Assembly: GCA_023420085.1 (NCBI GenBank)
Contig: JAEZWQ010000036.1
Location: 1 to 64,000 of the forward strand
Origin: Bacillota bacterium
GTDB lineage: Bacteria > Bacillota > Clostridia > Lachnospirales > Lachnospiraceae
Length of the DNA: 64,000 nucleotides
Reading direction: 5' to 3'
Part shown: positions 8,996 to 16,891 of the stretch, in pieces
Layout: each line of letters begins with the position of its first letter
How positions within the stretch are numbered: position 1 is the first letter of the stretch
Notes under the pieces: generated by a model
Told to the model about the DNA's origin: nothing
Database searches by the model: none
The model's input: only the letters and a program-made list of their open reading frames with translations
Translations under genes and position numbers: made by a program

Positions 8996-9870
8996 ACCTT
9001 CTCCTTCAAATTTTTACCAAAAATTCCTGTCGGTTTAAAAATTAACGTTACTATAAGTAGTCCAAATACGACAGCATCTGCAAGCTGTGATGTTATATAA
9101 CCTCTTGTAAAAATTTCGCATATTCCAAGTATAAATCCACCAACAACTGCTCCCGGTATATTCCCTATCCCACCAAGTACCGCAGCAATAAAGGCTTTGA
9201 TACCTGGCAATGATCCCATAGTAGGATTTATTTGTTGATACGTAGATATATAAAAAATAGCTGCAACAGCTGCTAATGCTGAACCTATAGCAAATGTTAT
9301 AGTTATTGCATTATCAACATTAATACCAACCAATTTAGAAGCAACATAGTCCTCACTAACTGCCACTAAAGATTTTCCTGTTTTCGTCTTTTTCAAAAAT
9401 AACTGTAATATTCCTGTCAAAACTAAAGTGGTTATTATGATTATTATAGTATTTGAGCTTATTCCTAAAAATAATGGCTTTTTACTAAATATCTCTGTTA
9501 CTTGTTTTGAATCTGCACCAATAAATTTCATTGCTAAATTCTGCAATAATAAACTGACACCAATAGCAGTTATTAGATTAGCTATTCTTGGCGAATTTCT
9601 TAATGGTTTATATGCTAATTTTTCAATTGTTACACCTAATAGTGTACATACTATAATAGCTGGTATAACTGCTAGCCAAATTGGTAGTCCCATAGATGAT
9701 AGAATCGGTATTATAAATAATGCCACATAAGAACCGACCATGATTATATCTCCATGTGCAAAATTTATAAGTTGGACAATTCCATAAACCATAGTATATC
9801 CTAATGCTATTAATGCGTATATACTTCCTAGTGATAGTCCATTAATTGTTTGAGTCAAAAAATACTCCAT
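8992..9870 (-). CDS. livH: Branched-chain amino-acid ABC transporter permease LivH
   Basis: 292 residues, about eight membrane segments. The opening GLSLGSIYALIALGYTMVYG and INFAHGDIIMVG are LivH hallmarks. It lies 51 bp downstream of the binding-protein gene, with an intrinsic terminator-like hairpin in between, so the permease and ATPase genes are probably transcribed less than livK. Confidence 0.93.
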   Translation of the reverse strand: MEYFLTQTINGLSLGSIYALIALGYTMVYGIVQLINFAHGDIIMVGSYVALFIIPILSSMGLPIWLAVIPAIIVCTLLGVTIEKLAYKPLRNSPRIANLITAIGVSLLLQNLAMKFIGADSKQVTEIFSKKPLFLGISSNTIIIIITTLVLTGILQLFLKKTKTGKSLVAVSEDYVASKLVGINVDNAITITFAIGSALAAVAAIFYISTYQQINPTMGSLPGIKAFIAAVLGGIGNIPGAVVGGFILGICEIFTRGYITSQLADAVVFGLLIVTLIFKPTGIFGKNLKEKV

Positions 9871-9887
9871 ACATCCTCATTTCTAAA

Positions 9888-9914
9888 TAAAAAACGCTAC
9901 CCAAGATGGTAGCG
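9888..9914 (-). terminator. Attenuating terminator between livK and livH
   Basis: Stem CGCTACC (9895-9901) with GGTAGCG (9908-9914), followed on the minus strand by six T. A hairpin just after a binding-protein gene is a common way to make the receptor in excess of its permease. Confidence 0.7.
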
Positions 9915-9921
9915 CTTTTTA

Positions 9922-11079
9922 TTAATTTTTAACAACCGTGTCTAATACATATTGTCCATCTTGTATCTTTACCATCGTTACATCCTTGATAGGATTATGA
10001 TTTTCATCAAATTTAAGATTTCCAGTAACTCCTTCAAATTGAATATCATTAAGAGCTTTAGCTATAGCCTCTCTATCTGTTGAATTAGCTTTTTCAATAG
10101 CTGCCTTTAATAGATAAACTGCATCATATGATAGTGCTGAAAATGCTGTAGGTTCTTCTTTATATTTTTCTCTATAAGCTTTTACAAAATGCTGAACCTT
10201 TTCATTTGTATCTTGTGTTGAATAATGATTTGCAAATACAGCTCCATCAATTGTCTTTAGTCCTTTTTCATCTCCACTAAGTTGTTGAACAACTCCATCC
10301 CAACCATCAGGTCCAAGGAATAGTGCATCAATACCAACTTCTCTTGCTTGTGGAGCAATAAGGGCTATCTTTTCGTAATAATCTGGAATCATTAAAACTT
10401 CTGGATTTTTTGCTTTTAATTGTGATAATTGAGCCTTAAAATCCTTATCATCATCACCATATGAAACAATATCAGTTATAGTTAATCCTAATTCTTTAGC
10501 TGTTTTTTCAAATTGTTCTACAACTCCATTTGAATAATCACTTGATGTGTTTCTCATTACGGCTACATTATCTTTTTTCAAATTCTCTTTAACATACTTT
10601 GCTAATATAACTCCTTGATATGGATCTGTAAAGCAAACTCTAAAAACCTTATCTCTACCTTCAGTTATATTAAATTGTGTACCTGTAGGTGTAATCATTG
10701 GTACTCCGTATTCTTGGGCATCTTCACCTACAGCATAAGATGGCCCAGAGGTAATATCTCCAATTAGTGCAACAATATTTTGATTAACAAGTTTTCCAAA
10801 AGCATTTTTCGCTTCATTTACTTCACCTTTTTCATCTTCAAGTAAAAATTCAACCTGCTTCCCTAAAATACCGCCAGCAGCATTAATTTCATCAAAAGCT
10901 AGCTTTGAACCATTGGTTGATGTGATTCCATAAATTGCTACCTTACCTGTAAGTGGTCCAAGTCCACCAACTAGAATTTTGTCATCACTTCCTCCTGAAT
11001 TTCCTGTTTTTCCGCCACCTGCACATCCAGTCAAAGCGAGTGCCAGGGCTAAAAATCCGACCAATAATTTTTTCTTCAT
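9922..11079 (-). CDS. livK: Branched-chain amino-acid ABC transporter substrate-binding lipoprotein
   Basis: 385 residues from the ATG at 11079. That start has a GGAAAGGAAGAG ribosome site and gives a proper lipoprotein signal (MKKKLLVGFLALALALTGC); an upstream in-frame ATG at 11115 would put 12 charged residues in front of it. The body is a type I periplasmic-binding fold (GPLTGKVAIYG, AFDEINAAGGILGKQVE, GDITSGPSYA). It would be tethered to the outer face of the membrane and deliver Leu, Ile or Val to LivHM; exact specificity is not readable. First gene of the liv operon. Confidence 0.92.
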   Translation of the reverse strand: MKKKLLVGFLALALALTGCAGGGKTGNSGGSDDKILVGGLGPLTGKVAIYGITSTNGSKLAFDEINAAGGILGKQVEFLLEDEKGEVNEAKNAFGKLVNQNIVALIGDITSGPSYAVGEDAQEYGVPMITPTGTQFNITEGRDKVFRVCFTDPYQGVILAKYVKENLKKDNVAVMRNTSSDYSNGVVEQFEKTAKELGLTITDIVSYGDDDKDFKAQLSQLKAKNPEVLMIPDYYEKIALIAPQAREVGIDALFLGPDGWDGVVQQLSGDEKGLKTIDGAVFANHYSTQDTNEKVQHFVKAYREKYKEEPTAFSALSYDAVYLLKAAIEKANSTDREAIAKALNDIQFEGVTGNLKFDENHNPIKDVTMVKIQDGQYVLDTVVKN

Positions 11080-11106
11080 ATCTTCTCTTCCTTTCCTAAT
11101 TTTGAT

Positions 11107-11135
11107 ATTATACAATATTAATTAATTTAATGCAA
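11107..11135 (-). promoter_or_regulatory. Promoter of livKHMGF
   Basis: Minus-strand TTGCAT (11130-11135), 17-bp spacer, TATAAT (11107-11112). It lies 28 bp before the livK start. Confidence 0.75.
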
Positions 11136-11362
11136 CCCTTTAATGTAATATAGTTTTAATCTGATTTATTTTTTATAACTTGATTTTAATTGAAGATTAT
11201 ATATATCATTTATAGTTTTAGTTATAGTTTATTATTTTTATATTAAATTAAATAAACTATTGTACACATCTGCCTTTGTTTATATATACATTATAGTACC
11301 CATATTTAAGTTTTATTGAAAATTAGAAAATTTTGATATAATACTTCTGAAAGCAATTTATA

Positions 11363-11400
11363 TTTTTTTGTAAACAATTTTTTTGTAAACAATTTTTTTG
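11363..11400. repeat. Short tandem repeat, 15-bp unit
   Basis: Unit TTTTTTTGTAAACAA occurs twice in full and once partly (TTTTTTTG). Such a tract is prone to slippage. Confidence 0.7.
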
Positions 11401-11420
11401 ATGCATAAACTACATGCGCT

Positions 11421-11591
11421 GTGAAGAATAAAAGTTATAATAAGATTATCCAATTTATTTCAGATAAGAATCCTAATTTATTACAAAGAGCCATAGAAAA
11501 AAGGGAGATAAATACTCCCCTACCCATTTCCAAATTTATAATAAATATATCAATGATACATATTCCACTAACAGTATTTGACAAAAACTAA
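11421..11591 (+). CDS. Small open frame of unknown standing (56 codons)
   Basis: Starts at GTG and reads VKNKSYNKIIQFISDKN, ending IPLTVFDKN. No ribosome site is visible before the GTG, and the frame is also open upstream of it. I do not recognise it. It may be a fragment of a decayed gene. Confidence 0.2.
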   Translation: MKNKSYNKIIQFISDKNPNLLQRAIEKREINTPLPISKFIINISMIHIPLTVFDKN

Positions 11592-11618
11592 AAAATTCTT
11601 CTAGTATATTTATATTAA

Positions 11619-11682
11619 TTTTAACATCAATCAAATATAAGATATATATCTTTATAGTTTACACAAGACTAATTATAGTTTC
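11619..11682. repeat. 64-bp dispersed repeat, copy B
   Basis: Gap-free match, about 83% by eye, to copy A at 56-119, in the same orientation and again in gene-poor DNA. Confidence 0.45.
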
Positions 11683-11859
11683 AAAGAAGATTCAAAATTG
11701 TACATATTTATGTGATCAAAAATGTACGGTTTTATATTGATACTTACACTTACCATAATAAACAGTCCGGCTTGGCTACCTACCAGCTCTAGCATGTATC
11801 ACTACATATTTTATTTATAATAAAATCTAAAAGGCTAGATTAGCAAAGTTTAATTCTTA

Positions 11860-12195
11860 CTATTCTTCATATTTCATGTATTTATCAAGCTGAACATCAA
11901 TATCACGACCTCCATACATTACTCGCATGATGTAAATGGTCATCCTCTCGTCATCCACAATATAAAAGATACAGTAGCTATCCACTCGAACAATATGAAG
12001 CTCACGACTTCTCCACGGTTCTCTATCAAAAAAACGATATCGCTCTGGCATATAATCAAGACTCATAATGCACTTTTGTATTCTATCTAGCTGTCCACTA
12101 GCATTTGTAGGCGACAAAAGTTCATATGCAATATACTCATAGATGCTACGAATATCATGATTTGCTTGGTCTGTAATTTCGATATTATAAATCAT
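11860..12195 (-). CDS. RelE/ParE-type toxin
   Basis: 111 residues, typical for the superfamily. ANHDIRSIYEYIAYEL, RYRFFDREPWRSRELHIVRVDSY (written here in family terms: basic central strand) and FYIVDDERMTIYIMRVMYGGRD match the RelE/ParE strand order, ending in the usual R-D-I-D region. It would cleave mRNA at the ribosome or poison gyrase; sequence alone does not decide. It overlaps the antitoxin gene by 4 bp. The pair is visibly richer in GC than its neighbours, which suggests transfer. Confidence 0.85.
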   Translation of the reverse strand: MIYNIEITDQANHDIRSIYEYIAYELLSPTNASGQLDRIQKCIMSLDYMPERYRFFDREPWRSRELHIVRVDSYCIFYIVDDERMTIYIMRVMYGGRDIDVQLDKYMKYEE

Positions 12196-12500
12196 AAGTT
12201 ATAATCCTTACGGATATCTGCAAAAACTTTGCTTGCTTCTTTTATCCTTTCTTCTTTTATATCTGCATAGCCTTTCTCAAGATCTGCATTCAGTTCCGTT
12301 TCTGATAAAATAGACATGTCTACAGGATAAGAAGATGGAATCTTCACATCAAAAGGAAGACCTCTTTGAAGGATTATCTGCTTGTAAAACATATTAATTG
12401 CATTTGATGCAGGAATACCAAGAGTCGACAAAATACTCTCTGCCTTTTCTTTTACCTCCGGCTCTATACGAGCATAAAGATTTGCAGATTTTACTGCCAT
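12192..12500 (-). CDS. RelB/DinJ-type antitoxin
   Basis: 102 residues from the ATG at 12500, chosen because GAAAGGTGGTG stands 7 bp upstream; the in-frame ATG at 12512 lies inside that site. The N-terminal part (SANLYARIEPEVKEKAESIL, then LGIPASNAINMFYKQI) is the ribbon-helix-helix DNA-binding domain of RelB/DinJ proteins. The C-terminal part should wrap and block the toxin. It precedes the toxin gene, the normal order, and probably represses its own promoter through the palindromes at 12545-12573. Confidence 0.87.
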   Translation of the reverse strand: MAVKSANLYARIEPEVKEKAESILSTLGIPASNAINMFYKQIILQRGLPFDVKIPSSYPVDMSILSETELNADLEKGYADIKEERIKEASKVFADIRKDYNL

Positions 12501-12534
12501 ATAAAACACCACCTTTCAGATATTTTCTAATTTC

Positions 12535-12573
12535 AGTATAACATTATTGTGCTTACAATAGCAATACGTATTG
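12535..12573 (-). promoter_or_regulatory. Promoter and putative operator of the toxin-antitoxin pair
   Basis: Minus-strand TTGCTA (12559-12564), 18-bp spacer, TATACT (12535-12540). A perfect 12-bp palindrome CAATACGTATTG (12562-12573) covers the -35, and a second inverted repeat TATTGT-4-ACAATA (12545-12560) fills the spacer. Both share ATTG/CAAT half sites, as expected for a ribbon-helix-helix repressor. Confidence 0.6.
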
Positions 12574-12772
12574 TGAGTTTTTTATAACCTATAAAAATCT
12601 ACAAATCCAACTACTACCTTATATTTGCACATCCATATCATTATCTGTTCAGCATAAAACTTTTATATTCATATATTAGCTTAAACAATAAAAATAGTTT
12701 TTCCATTATTACCCTATAAAATTATTGATATTTATAGTAAAATTAATATATATTCACAAAAGGAGGTGGCTT

Positions 12773-13984
12773 ATGAAAAAAATATTAAATAGCCTTGTAT
12801 TTAAGATAGTCATTGGTATTATTTTAGGTATAATTATTGGTATGATTTCAAATTCGACTGTTATGGTCTTTTTTGTAACAATCAGAGATCTTTTAGGAAG
12901 TGTTATTAAGTATATCGTTCCATTAATTATACTAGGTTTTATAACTCCAGCTATCGTATCATTAAAGAATAATGTCGGAAAGGTATTATCAGTTACATTA
13001 ATAATATGTTATATATCTTCTGTTGGAGCATCATTATTTTCAGCTGTAGCGGGGTATAGTATCATACCTTCACTTAATATAGCGTCTTCTGTTGCAGAGG
13101 GATTAAAACTTCCTGATTCACCTCTTAAATTAACAGTAGATCCTATAATGCCTGTAATGACTGCTCTTGTTACATCAATATTAGTTGGTATTGCTGTTAT
13201 TAAAACAAAGTCTCAGGTTTGGGAAAATCTATTAATGGAATTTAATAGGATTGTATTGTTTATTGTTGAAAAAGTAGTTATAAATATTCTACCATTTTAT
13301 ATTATTGCAACATTTGCTACTCTTGCATACGAGGGAACAATAATTACTCAATTACCTATTTTCTTGATAGTAATTATAATTGTTATCGTTGGTCATTTTA
13401 TATGGCTTACACTTTTATATGGACTTGGTGCAGCATTCTCAAAAACAAATCCTAAAGAAGTATTTAGACATTATCCACCAGCATATGCAACAGCTCTTGG
13501 AACTATGAGTTCTGCAGCCAGCCTTTCAGTTTGTCTAAGATCTGCTAGTAAGTCAAAAACACTTGATCCAAAAATTAGGGACTTCGTTATCCCTCTATGT
13601 TCAAACACTCATCTATGTGGATCTGTACTTACTGAGACATTTTTTGTTATGGTTGTATACAAATTACTTAGTCCAACAGGTTCATTACCTCCTGTATCTA
13701 GTATGATAACCTTTGCATTCTTATTAGGTATATTCGCAATTGCGGCACCAGGTGTACCTGGAGGTACAGTTGTTGCTTCACTTGGTTTAATAATTTCTAT
13801 ACTTGGTTTTGATGATAATGGTACAGCTTTAATGCTATCAATTTTTGCTTTACAAGATAGTTTTGGTACTGCTTGTAACATTACAGGTGATGGCGCTATA
13901 GCATTAATGGTAACGGGATTGTTTAAAAAAGTACCAGGTAGAAATGGAAATCCAGAGCATACTAAAGCTGATGAAATAGAATAG
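12773..13984 (+). CDS. Dicarboxylate/amino-acid:cation symporter (DAACS family)
   Basis: 403 residues from the ATG at 12773, which has an AAAGGAGGTGG ribosome site; an upstream in-frame ATG (12725) lacks one. Membrane segments run through the protein, with SSAASLSVCLRSASKS as the family serine-rich hairpin loop, APGVPGGTVVASLGLI and ALQDSFGTACNITGDGAIALM as the conserved TM7-TM8 substrate and cation-binding segments. The last has NITGDG where glutamate transporters have NxxGD. It takes up an acidic or small neutral amino acid or dicarboxylate with Na+ or H+. It is followed 10 bp later by a small membrane-protein gene. Confidence 0.87.
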   Translation: MKKILNSLVFKIVIGIILGIIIGMISNSTVMVFFVTIRDLLGSVIKYIVPLIILGFITPAIVSLKNNVGKVLSVTLIICYISSVGASLFSAVAGYSIIPSLNIASSVAEGLKLPDSPLKLTVDPIMPVMTALVTSILVGIAVIKTKSQVWENLLMEFNRIVLFIVEKVVINILPFYIIATFATLAYEGTIITQLPIFLIVIIIVIVGHFIWLTLLYGLGAAFSKTNPKEVFRHYPPAYATALGTMSSAASLSVCLRSASKSKTLDPKIRDFVIPLCSNTHLCGSVLTETFFVMVVYKLLSPTGSLPPVSSMITFAFLLGIFAIAAPGVPGGTVVASLGLIISILGFDDNGTALMLSIFALQDSFGTACNITGDGAIALMVTGLFKKVPGRNGNPEHTKADEIE

Positions 13985-13994
13985 AGGTGACAAT

Positions 13995-14435
13995 ATGAAA
14001 GAAAAAGAATTTGCTATGCAATGTAATTCTCACGAACAATCAGGCGTTTCTAATAGTAGTGATGCTTGCTTTATTGATAATCATCACGATTCTGGTGAGG
14101 ATGTAGAATTTTATTATGATGATGATTTTGAAGATTATTCTATAAACAAGAAGAGTCTTGTTATAGCTGGCATTGTTACAGTAGCTACAATAATTCTAAG
14201 CATATCTGCATTTATTTTCTTTAAAAAAAGAAAAAATAGAAGAAATTTAGAAAAAGCAAAAAAAGAATTTATTGCTGCTGCTAACTATAATAACTTACTT
14301 GAACGTGTTAAAAAACTTGAAGTAGTTGATAATATTAAAAATAATTCTATCGTTAATAGAGTAATGAATTATCCATATAAGGATACGATTAAGTCATCTT
14401 GTATTTATAAAAAATTAAAATCATATTTTGAATAA
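13995..14435 (+). CDS. Small single-span membrane protein of unknown function
   Basis: 146 residues with a GAGGTGACA ribosome site. An acidic, His/Asp-rich N-terminal part (DNHHDSGEDVEFYYDDDFED) is followed by one membrane helix at about 53-74 and a basic KKRKNRRNLEKAKKE stretch, so the C-terminal half is probably cytoplasmic. It is cotranscribed with the symporter. The acidic cluster could bind metal, but that is speculation. No family recognised. Confidence 0.6.
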   Translation: MKEKEFAMQCNSHEQSGVSNSSDACFIDNHHDSGEDVEFYYDDDFEDYSINKKSLVIAGIVTVATIILSISAFIFFKKRKNRRNLEKAKKEFIAAANYNNLLERVKKLEVVDNIKNNSIVNRVMNYPYKDTIKSSCIYKKLKSYFE

Positions 14436-14482
14436 AATAATTTTAATCTAATTAAGATGTTAATAGACTATGCGAAAAGAAA

Positions 14483-14516
14483 GTAGAGGGAAGAAGTTAT
14501 CTTCTACCTTCTACTC
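14483..14516. terminator. Hairpin between convergent genes
   Basis: A 15-bp imperfect stem (14483-14497 with 14502-14516, two mismatches) lies between the rightward symporter operon and the leftward ilv genes. T-rich sequence follows on the plus strand and TTTCTTTTC on the minus strand. Confidence 0.55.
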
Positions 14517-14554
14517 TTTTAAACTTAATTTATATAATAATCAAAAAGTAAATA

Positions 14555-15622
14555 TTAGACTTCTATTATCCAATTTTTATACTTGTTATTTCTTCCCCTC
14601 TGAATATCCGTTATTGTATCAAACAAAAACTGGCTTATCTTGCCACAGTTTGAATCACTAATATTCATAACCTTATCATTCCATTTAAGAGAGCCTACGG
14701 GACTAATCACAGCCGCTGTTCCAGTTCCAAAGACTTCCTTTAATTTTCCCATATCATATGCATCGCTTATTTCATCAATAGATATTCTTCTTTCGCTTAC
14801 CTTATATCCATTATCTTTCAATATTTCGATAACTGATTTTCTAGTAATACCCTCAAGTATAGAGCCATTTATTGCTGGTGTAACTACCTCATCATCAAGT
14901 ACAAAAAATATATTCATTGCTCCTACTTCTTCGATATATTTTCTTTCGACACCATCTAACCAAAGTGTTTGAGCATATCCTTGTTCATGTGCTTCCTTCT
15001 GTGATTTAAGACTCACTGCATAGTTTCCACCTGTTTTTGCCATTCCCATACCACCTCTAACGGCCCTTACATAGGTAGTCTCTACATATATATCTACAGG
15101 CTTCAATCCTTCCTTATAATATGCCCCACTTGGGCTTAACACAACTATATAATAATATTTCGAACTTGGTTTAACTCCTAAATTAGGTTGTGTAGCTATT
15201 ATAAATGGCCTTATATATAGGCTTGATTTCTCATTATTGGGAATCCAGTCTTTTTCAACCTCTATAAGCTTTTTTAATCCCTCTAAGCAATATTTCTCAT
15301 CTATTTTAGGTATACACAGTCTTTCACAAGATACATTCATTCTCTTAAAATTTTCTTCAGGTCTAAATAATAAAATTCTGCCGTCTTCTGCTCTATACGC
15401 TTTTAGACCTTCAAAAATTGTCTGACCATAATGAAAACACATTGCACAAGGGTCTAAAGTTATATTTGAATATGGTATTATTCTCTGATTATGCCATCCA
15501 TGTGAATCATCATAATCCATAATCAACATATGATCTGTATATATATTACCAAATCCAATTTCTCCTTCTAGGTCAGGTTTGTTTTTAATTTCTTTTGATA
15601 ACTTAATCTCTATTTTATCCAT
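14555..15622 (-). CDS. ilvE: Branched-chain amino-acid aminotransferase
   Basis: 355 residues, the longer class of IlvE. PCAMCFHYGQTIFEGLKAYR, KTGGNYAVSLKSQKEA (the PLP lysine lies in the EVGAMNIFFV-preceding region, at the family YIEEVGAMN block) and GTGTAAVISPVG are conserved. It interconverts Leu/Ile/Val and their keto acids using PLP and 2-oxoglutarate in the cytoplasm. It directly follows ilvA (7 bp), so both are probably on one transcript. No ilvBCD genes are nearby, so catabolism or salvage is as likely as full synthesis. Confidence 0.92.
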   Translation of the reverse strand: MDKIEIKLSKEIKNKPDLEGEIGFGNIYTDHMLIMDYDDSHGWHNQRIIPYSNITLDPCAMCFHYGQTIFEGLKAYRAEDGRILLFRPEENFKRMNVSCERLCIPKIDEKYCLEGLKKLIEVEKDWIPNNEKSSLYIRPFIIATQPNLGVKPSSKYYYIVVLSPSGAYYKEGLKPVDIYVETTYVRAVRGGMGMAKTGGNYAVSLKSQKEAHEQGYAQTLWLDGVERKYIEEVGAMNIFFVLDDEVVTPAINGSILEGITRKSVIEILKDNGYKVSERRISIDEISDAYDMGKLKEVFGTGTAAVISPVGSLKWNDKVMNISDSNCGKISQFLFDTITDIQRGRNNKYKNWIIEV

Positions 15623-15629
15623 AAATTAG

Positions 15630-16826
15630 CTACTCCATCAGTGAAATTCCTGCTTTATTTAGCGCTACAACTATCTCTTCTATGTGATCTATATCTCTGG
15701 TTTCCATCTTTATCTTTAACATGAAGCTATTAACATCGGTACCTTCCTTAGATTGATCATAAAATATACCAATAATGTTACCACCTTTTTCTGCAATAAT
15801 ATCTGTAACCCTTGATAATTGTCCAGGTCTGTCAATTATATTTATAGTTAAATTTGCAGTTCTTCCAGTCTTTAATAATCCTCTATATATAACCTTATTT
15901 AAAATATTCACATCAATATTTCCACCGCTTAGTATACAACATGTATTTTTATTATCTAGTGGTATTTTATTAAACATCACAGCTGCAACAGATACTGCTC
16001 CAGCTCCTTCACATATTAACTTTTGTTTTTCTATCAATGTTAATATAGCTGTAGCAATTTCATCATCGGTGACTGTAACAAGTTCATCAACATATCCATT
16101 TACTATAGAATAAGTCAGCTCTCCTGGAGTTTTAACTGCAATTCCATCGGCAAATGTACTTACACTCTTAATTGTAAGTTTTTCTTTTTTACTAATAGAA
16201 TCAACCATAGAAGCTGCATTTGATGCTTGTACTCCATAAATTTTTACTGATGGTTTTAGCTGTTTTATTGCATATGCAACTCCACTTATAAGTCCTCCGC
16301 CACCAATTGGTACAACAACATTATCAACATTTGGTAATTGATCTAAAATTTCTAGTCCTATTGTCCCCTGCCCTGCAATTACATCTATATCATCGAATGG
16401 ATGAATGAATGTTGAACCCAGTTCTTTATTTATTGTTATAGCATAATTATATGCATCATCATAGGTTTCCCCAACTAAATGAACCTCTGCCCCTAACGCT
16501 TTTGTTGCTTCAACTTTACTTATTGGTGCTCCTTCTGGCATACAAATTATTGCTTTAACACCAAACTCCTTAGCTGCAAGTGCAACTCCTTGAGCATGAT
16601 TCCCTGCTGAGCAAGCAACTATTCCTTTTCCTCTTTCTTCGTCACTTAATTGACTTATTTTATAATAAGCTCCTCTTATTTTAAATGACCCCGTCTTCTG
16701 AAGGTTTTCAGTTTTTAAATAAATATTTTTTCCTTCAGTAACTTTATTTGCATAGATAACCTCTGTTTTCCTTGCAATATTTTTTAATGAAAATGCTGCA
16801 TGGTATATTTTATCTAATGTAAGCAT
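15630..16826 (-). CDS. ilvA: Threonine dehydratase (short form with ACT domain)
   Basis: 398 residues, the roughly 400-residue form rather than the 510-residue biosynthetic enzyme. KTENLQKTGSFKIRGAYYK holds the PLP lysine, SAGNHAQGVALAA and PIGGGGLISG bind the cofactor phosphate, and about 325-398 form a single ACT-like domain (DRPGQLSRVTDIIAEKGGNI). It converts threonine to 2-oxobutanoate and ammonia. The SD sequence AGGAGG (16851-16856) is 24 bases from the ATG, with a hairpin in between (see separate entry). It follows rseP beyond a small terminator. Confidence 0.9.
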   Translation of the reverse strand: MLTLDKIYHAAFSLKNIARKTEVIYANKVTEGKNIYLKTENLQKTGSFKIRGAYYKISQLSDEERGKGIVACSAGNHAQGVALAAKEFGVKAIICMPEGAPISKVEATKALGAEVHLVGETYDDAYNYAITINKELGSTFIHPFDDIDVIAGQGTIGLEILDQLPNVDNVVVPIGGGGLISGVAYAIKQLKPSVKIYGVQASNAASMVDSISKKEKLTIKSVSTFADGIAVKTPGELTYSIVNGYVDELVTVTDDEIATAILTLIEKQKLICEGAGAVSVAAVMFNKIPLDNKNTCCILSGGNIDVNILNKVIYRGLLKTGRTANLTINIIDRPGQLSRVTDIIAEKGGNIIGIFYDQSKEGTDVNSFMLKIKMETRDIDHIEEIVVALNKAGISLME

Positions 16827-16833
16827 AATCTAT

Positions 16834-16856
16834 ATGTAGGTACCCTACATCCTCCT
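16834..16856 (-). promoter_or_regulatory. Hairpin separating the ilvA ribosome site from its start codon
   Basis: Minus strand: AGGAGG (16851-16856), then directly ATGTAGG-GTA-CCTACAT (7-bp stem, 16834-16850), then seven bases, then the ilvA ATG at 16826. Only when the stem is folded is the spacing between ribosome site and start normal. No other ribosome site is near the ATG. Confidence 0.5.
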
Positions 16857-16864
16857 CTAACAGT

Positions 16865-16885
16865 ATAAAAGGGGGCAAAAGCCCC
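16865..16885 (-). terminator. Weak terminator or attenuator between rseP and ilvA
   Basis: Stem GGGGC-GCCCC (16872-16876 with 16881-16885) followed on the minus strand by CTTTTATA. There is hardly room for a full promoter between it and ilvA, so ilvA may depend on read-through, although TATACT at about 16863-16868 could serve as a -10. Confidence 0.5.
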
Positions 16886-16891
16886 ACAGTA

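Larger units (their letters stand above)
11136..11859. other. 720-bp gene-poor region between livK and the toxin gene
   Basis: Holds a short tandem repeat (11363-11400), a 56-codon open frame (11421-11591), the second copy of the 64-bp dispersed repeat (11619-11682) and sequence around 11690-11745 with repeated TGTACA-type blocks that could be an insertion-sequence end. The region reads as decayed mobile DNA. No intact gene is supported. Confidence 0.45.

Noticed and set aside
11690..11745. Remnant of an IS21-type end
   Set aside because: Spaced TGTAC blocks resemble such ends, but the sequence is too degraded and too short to support a call.
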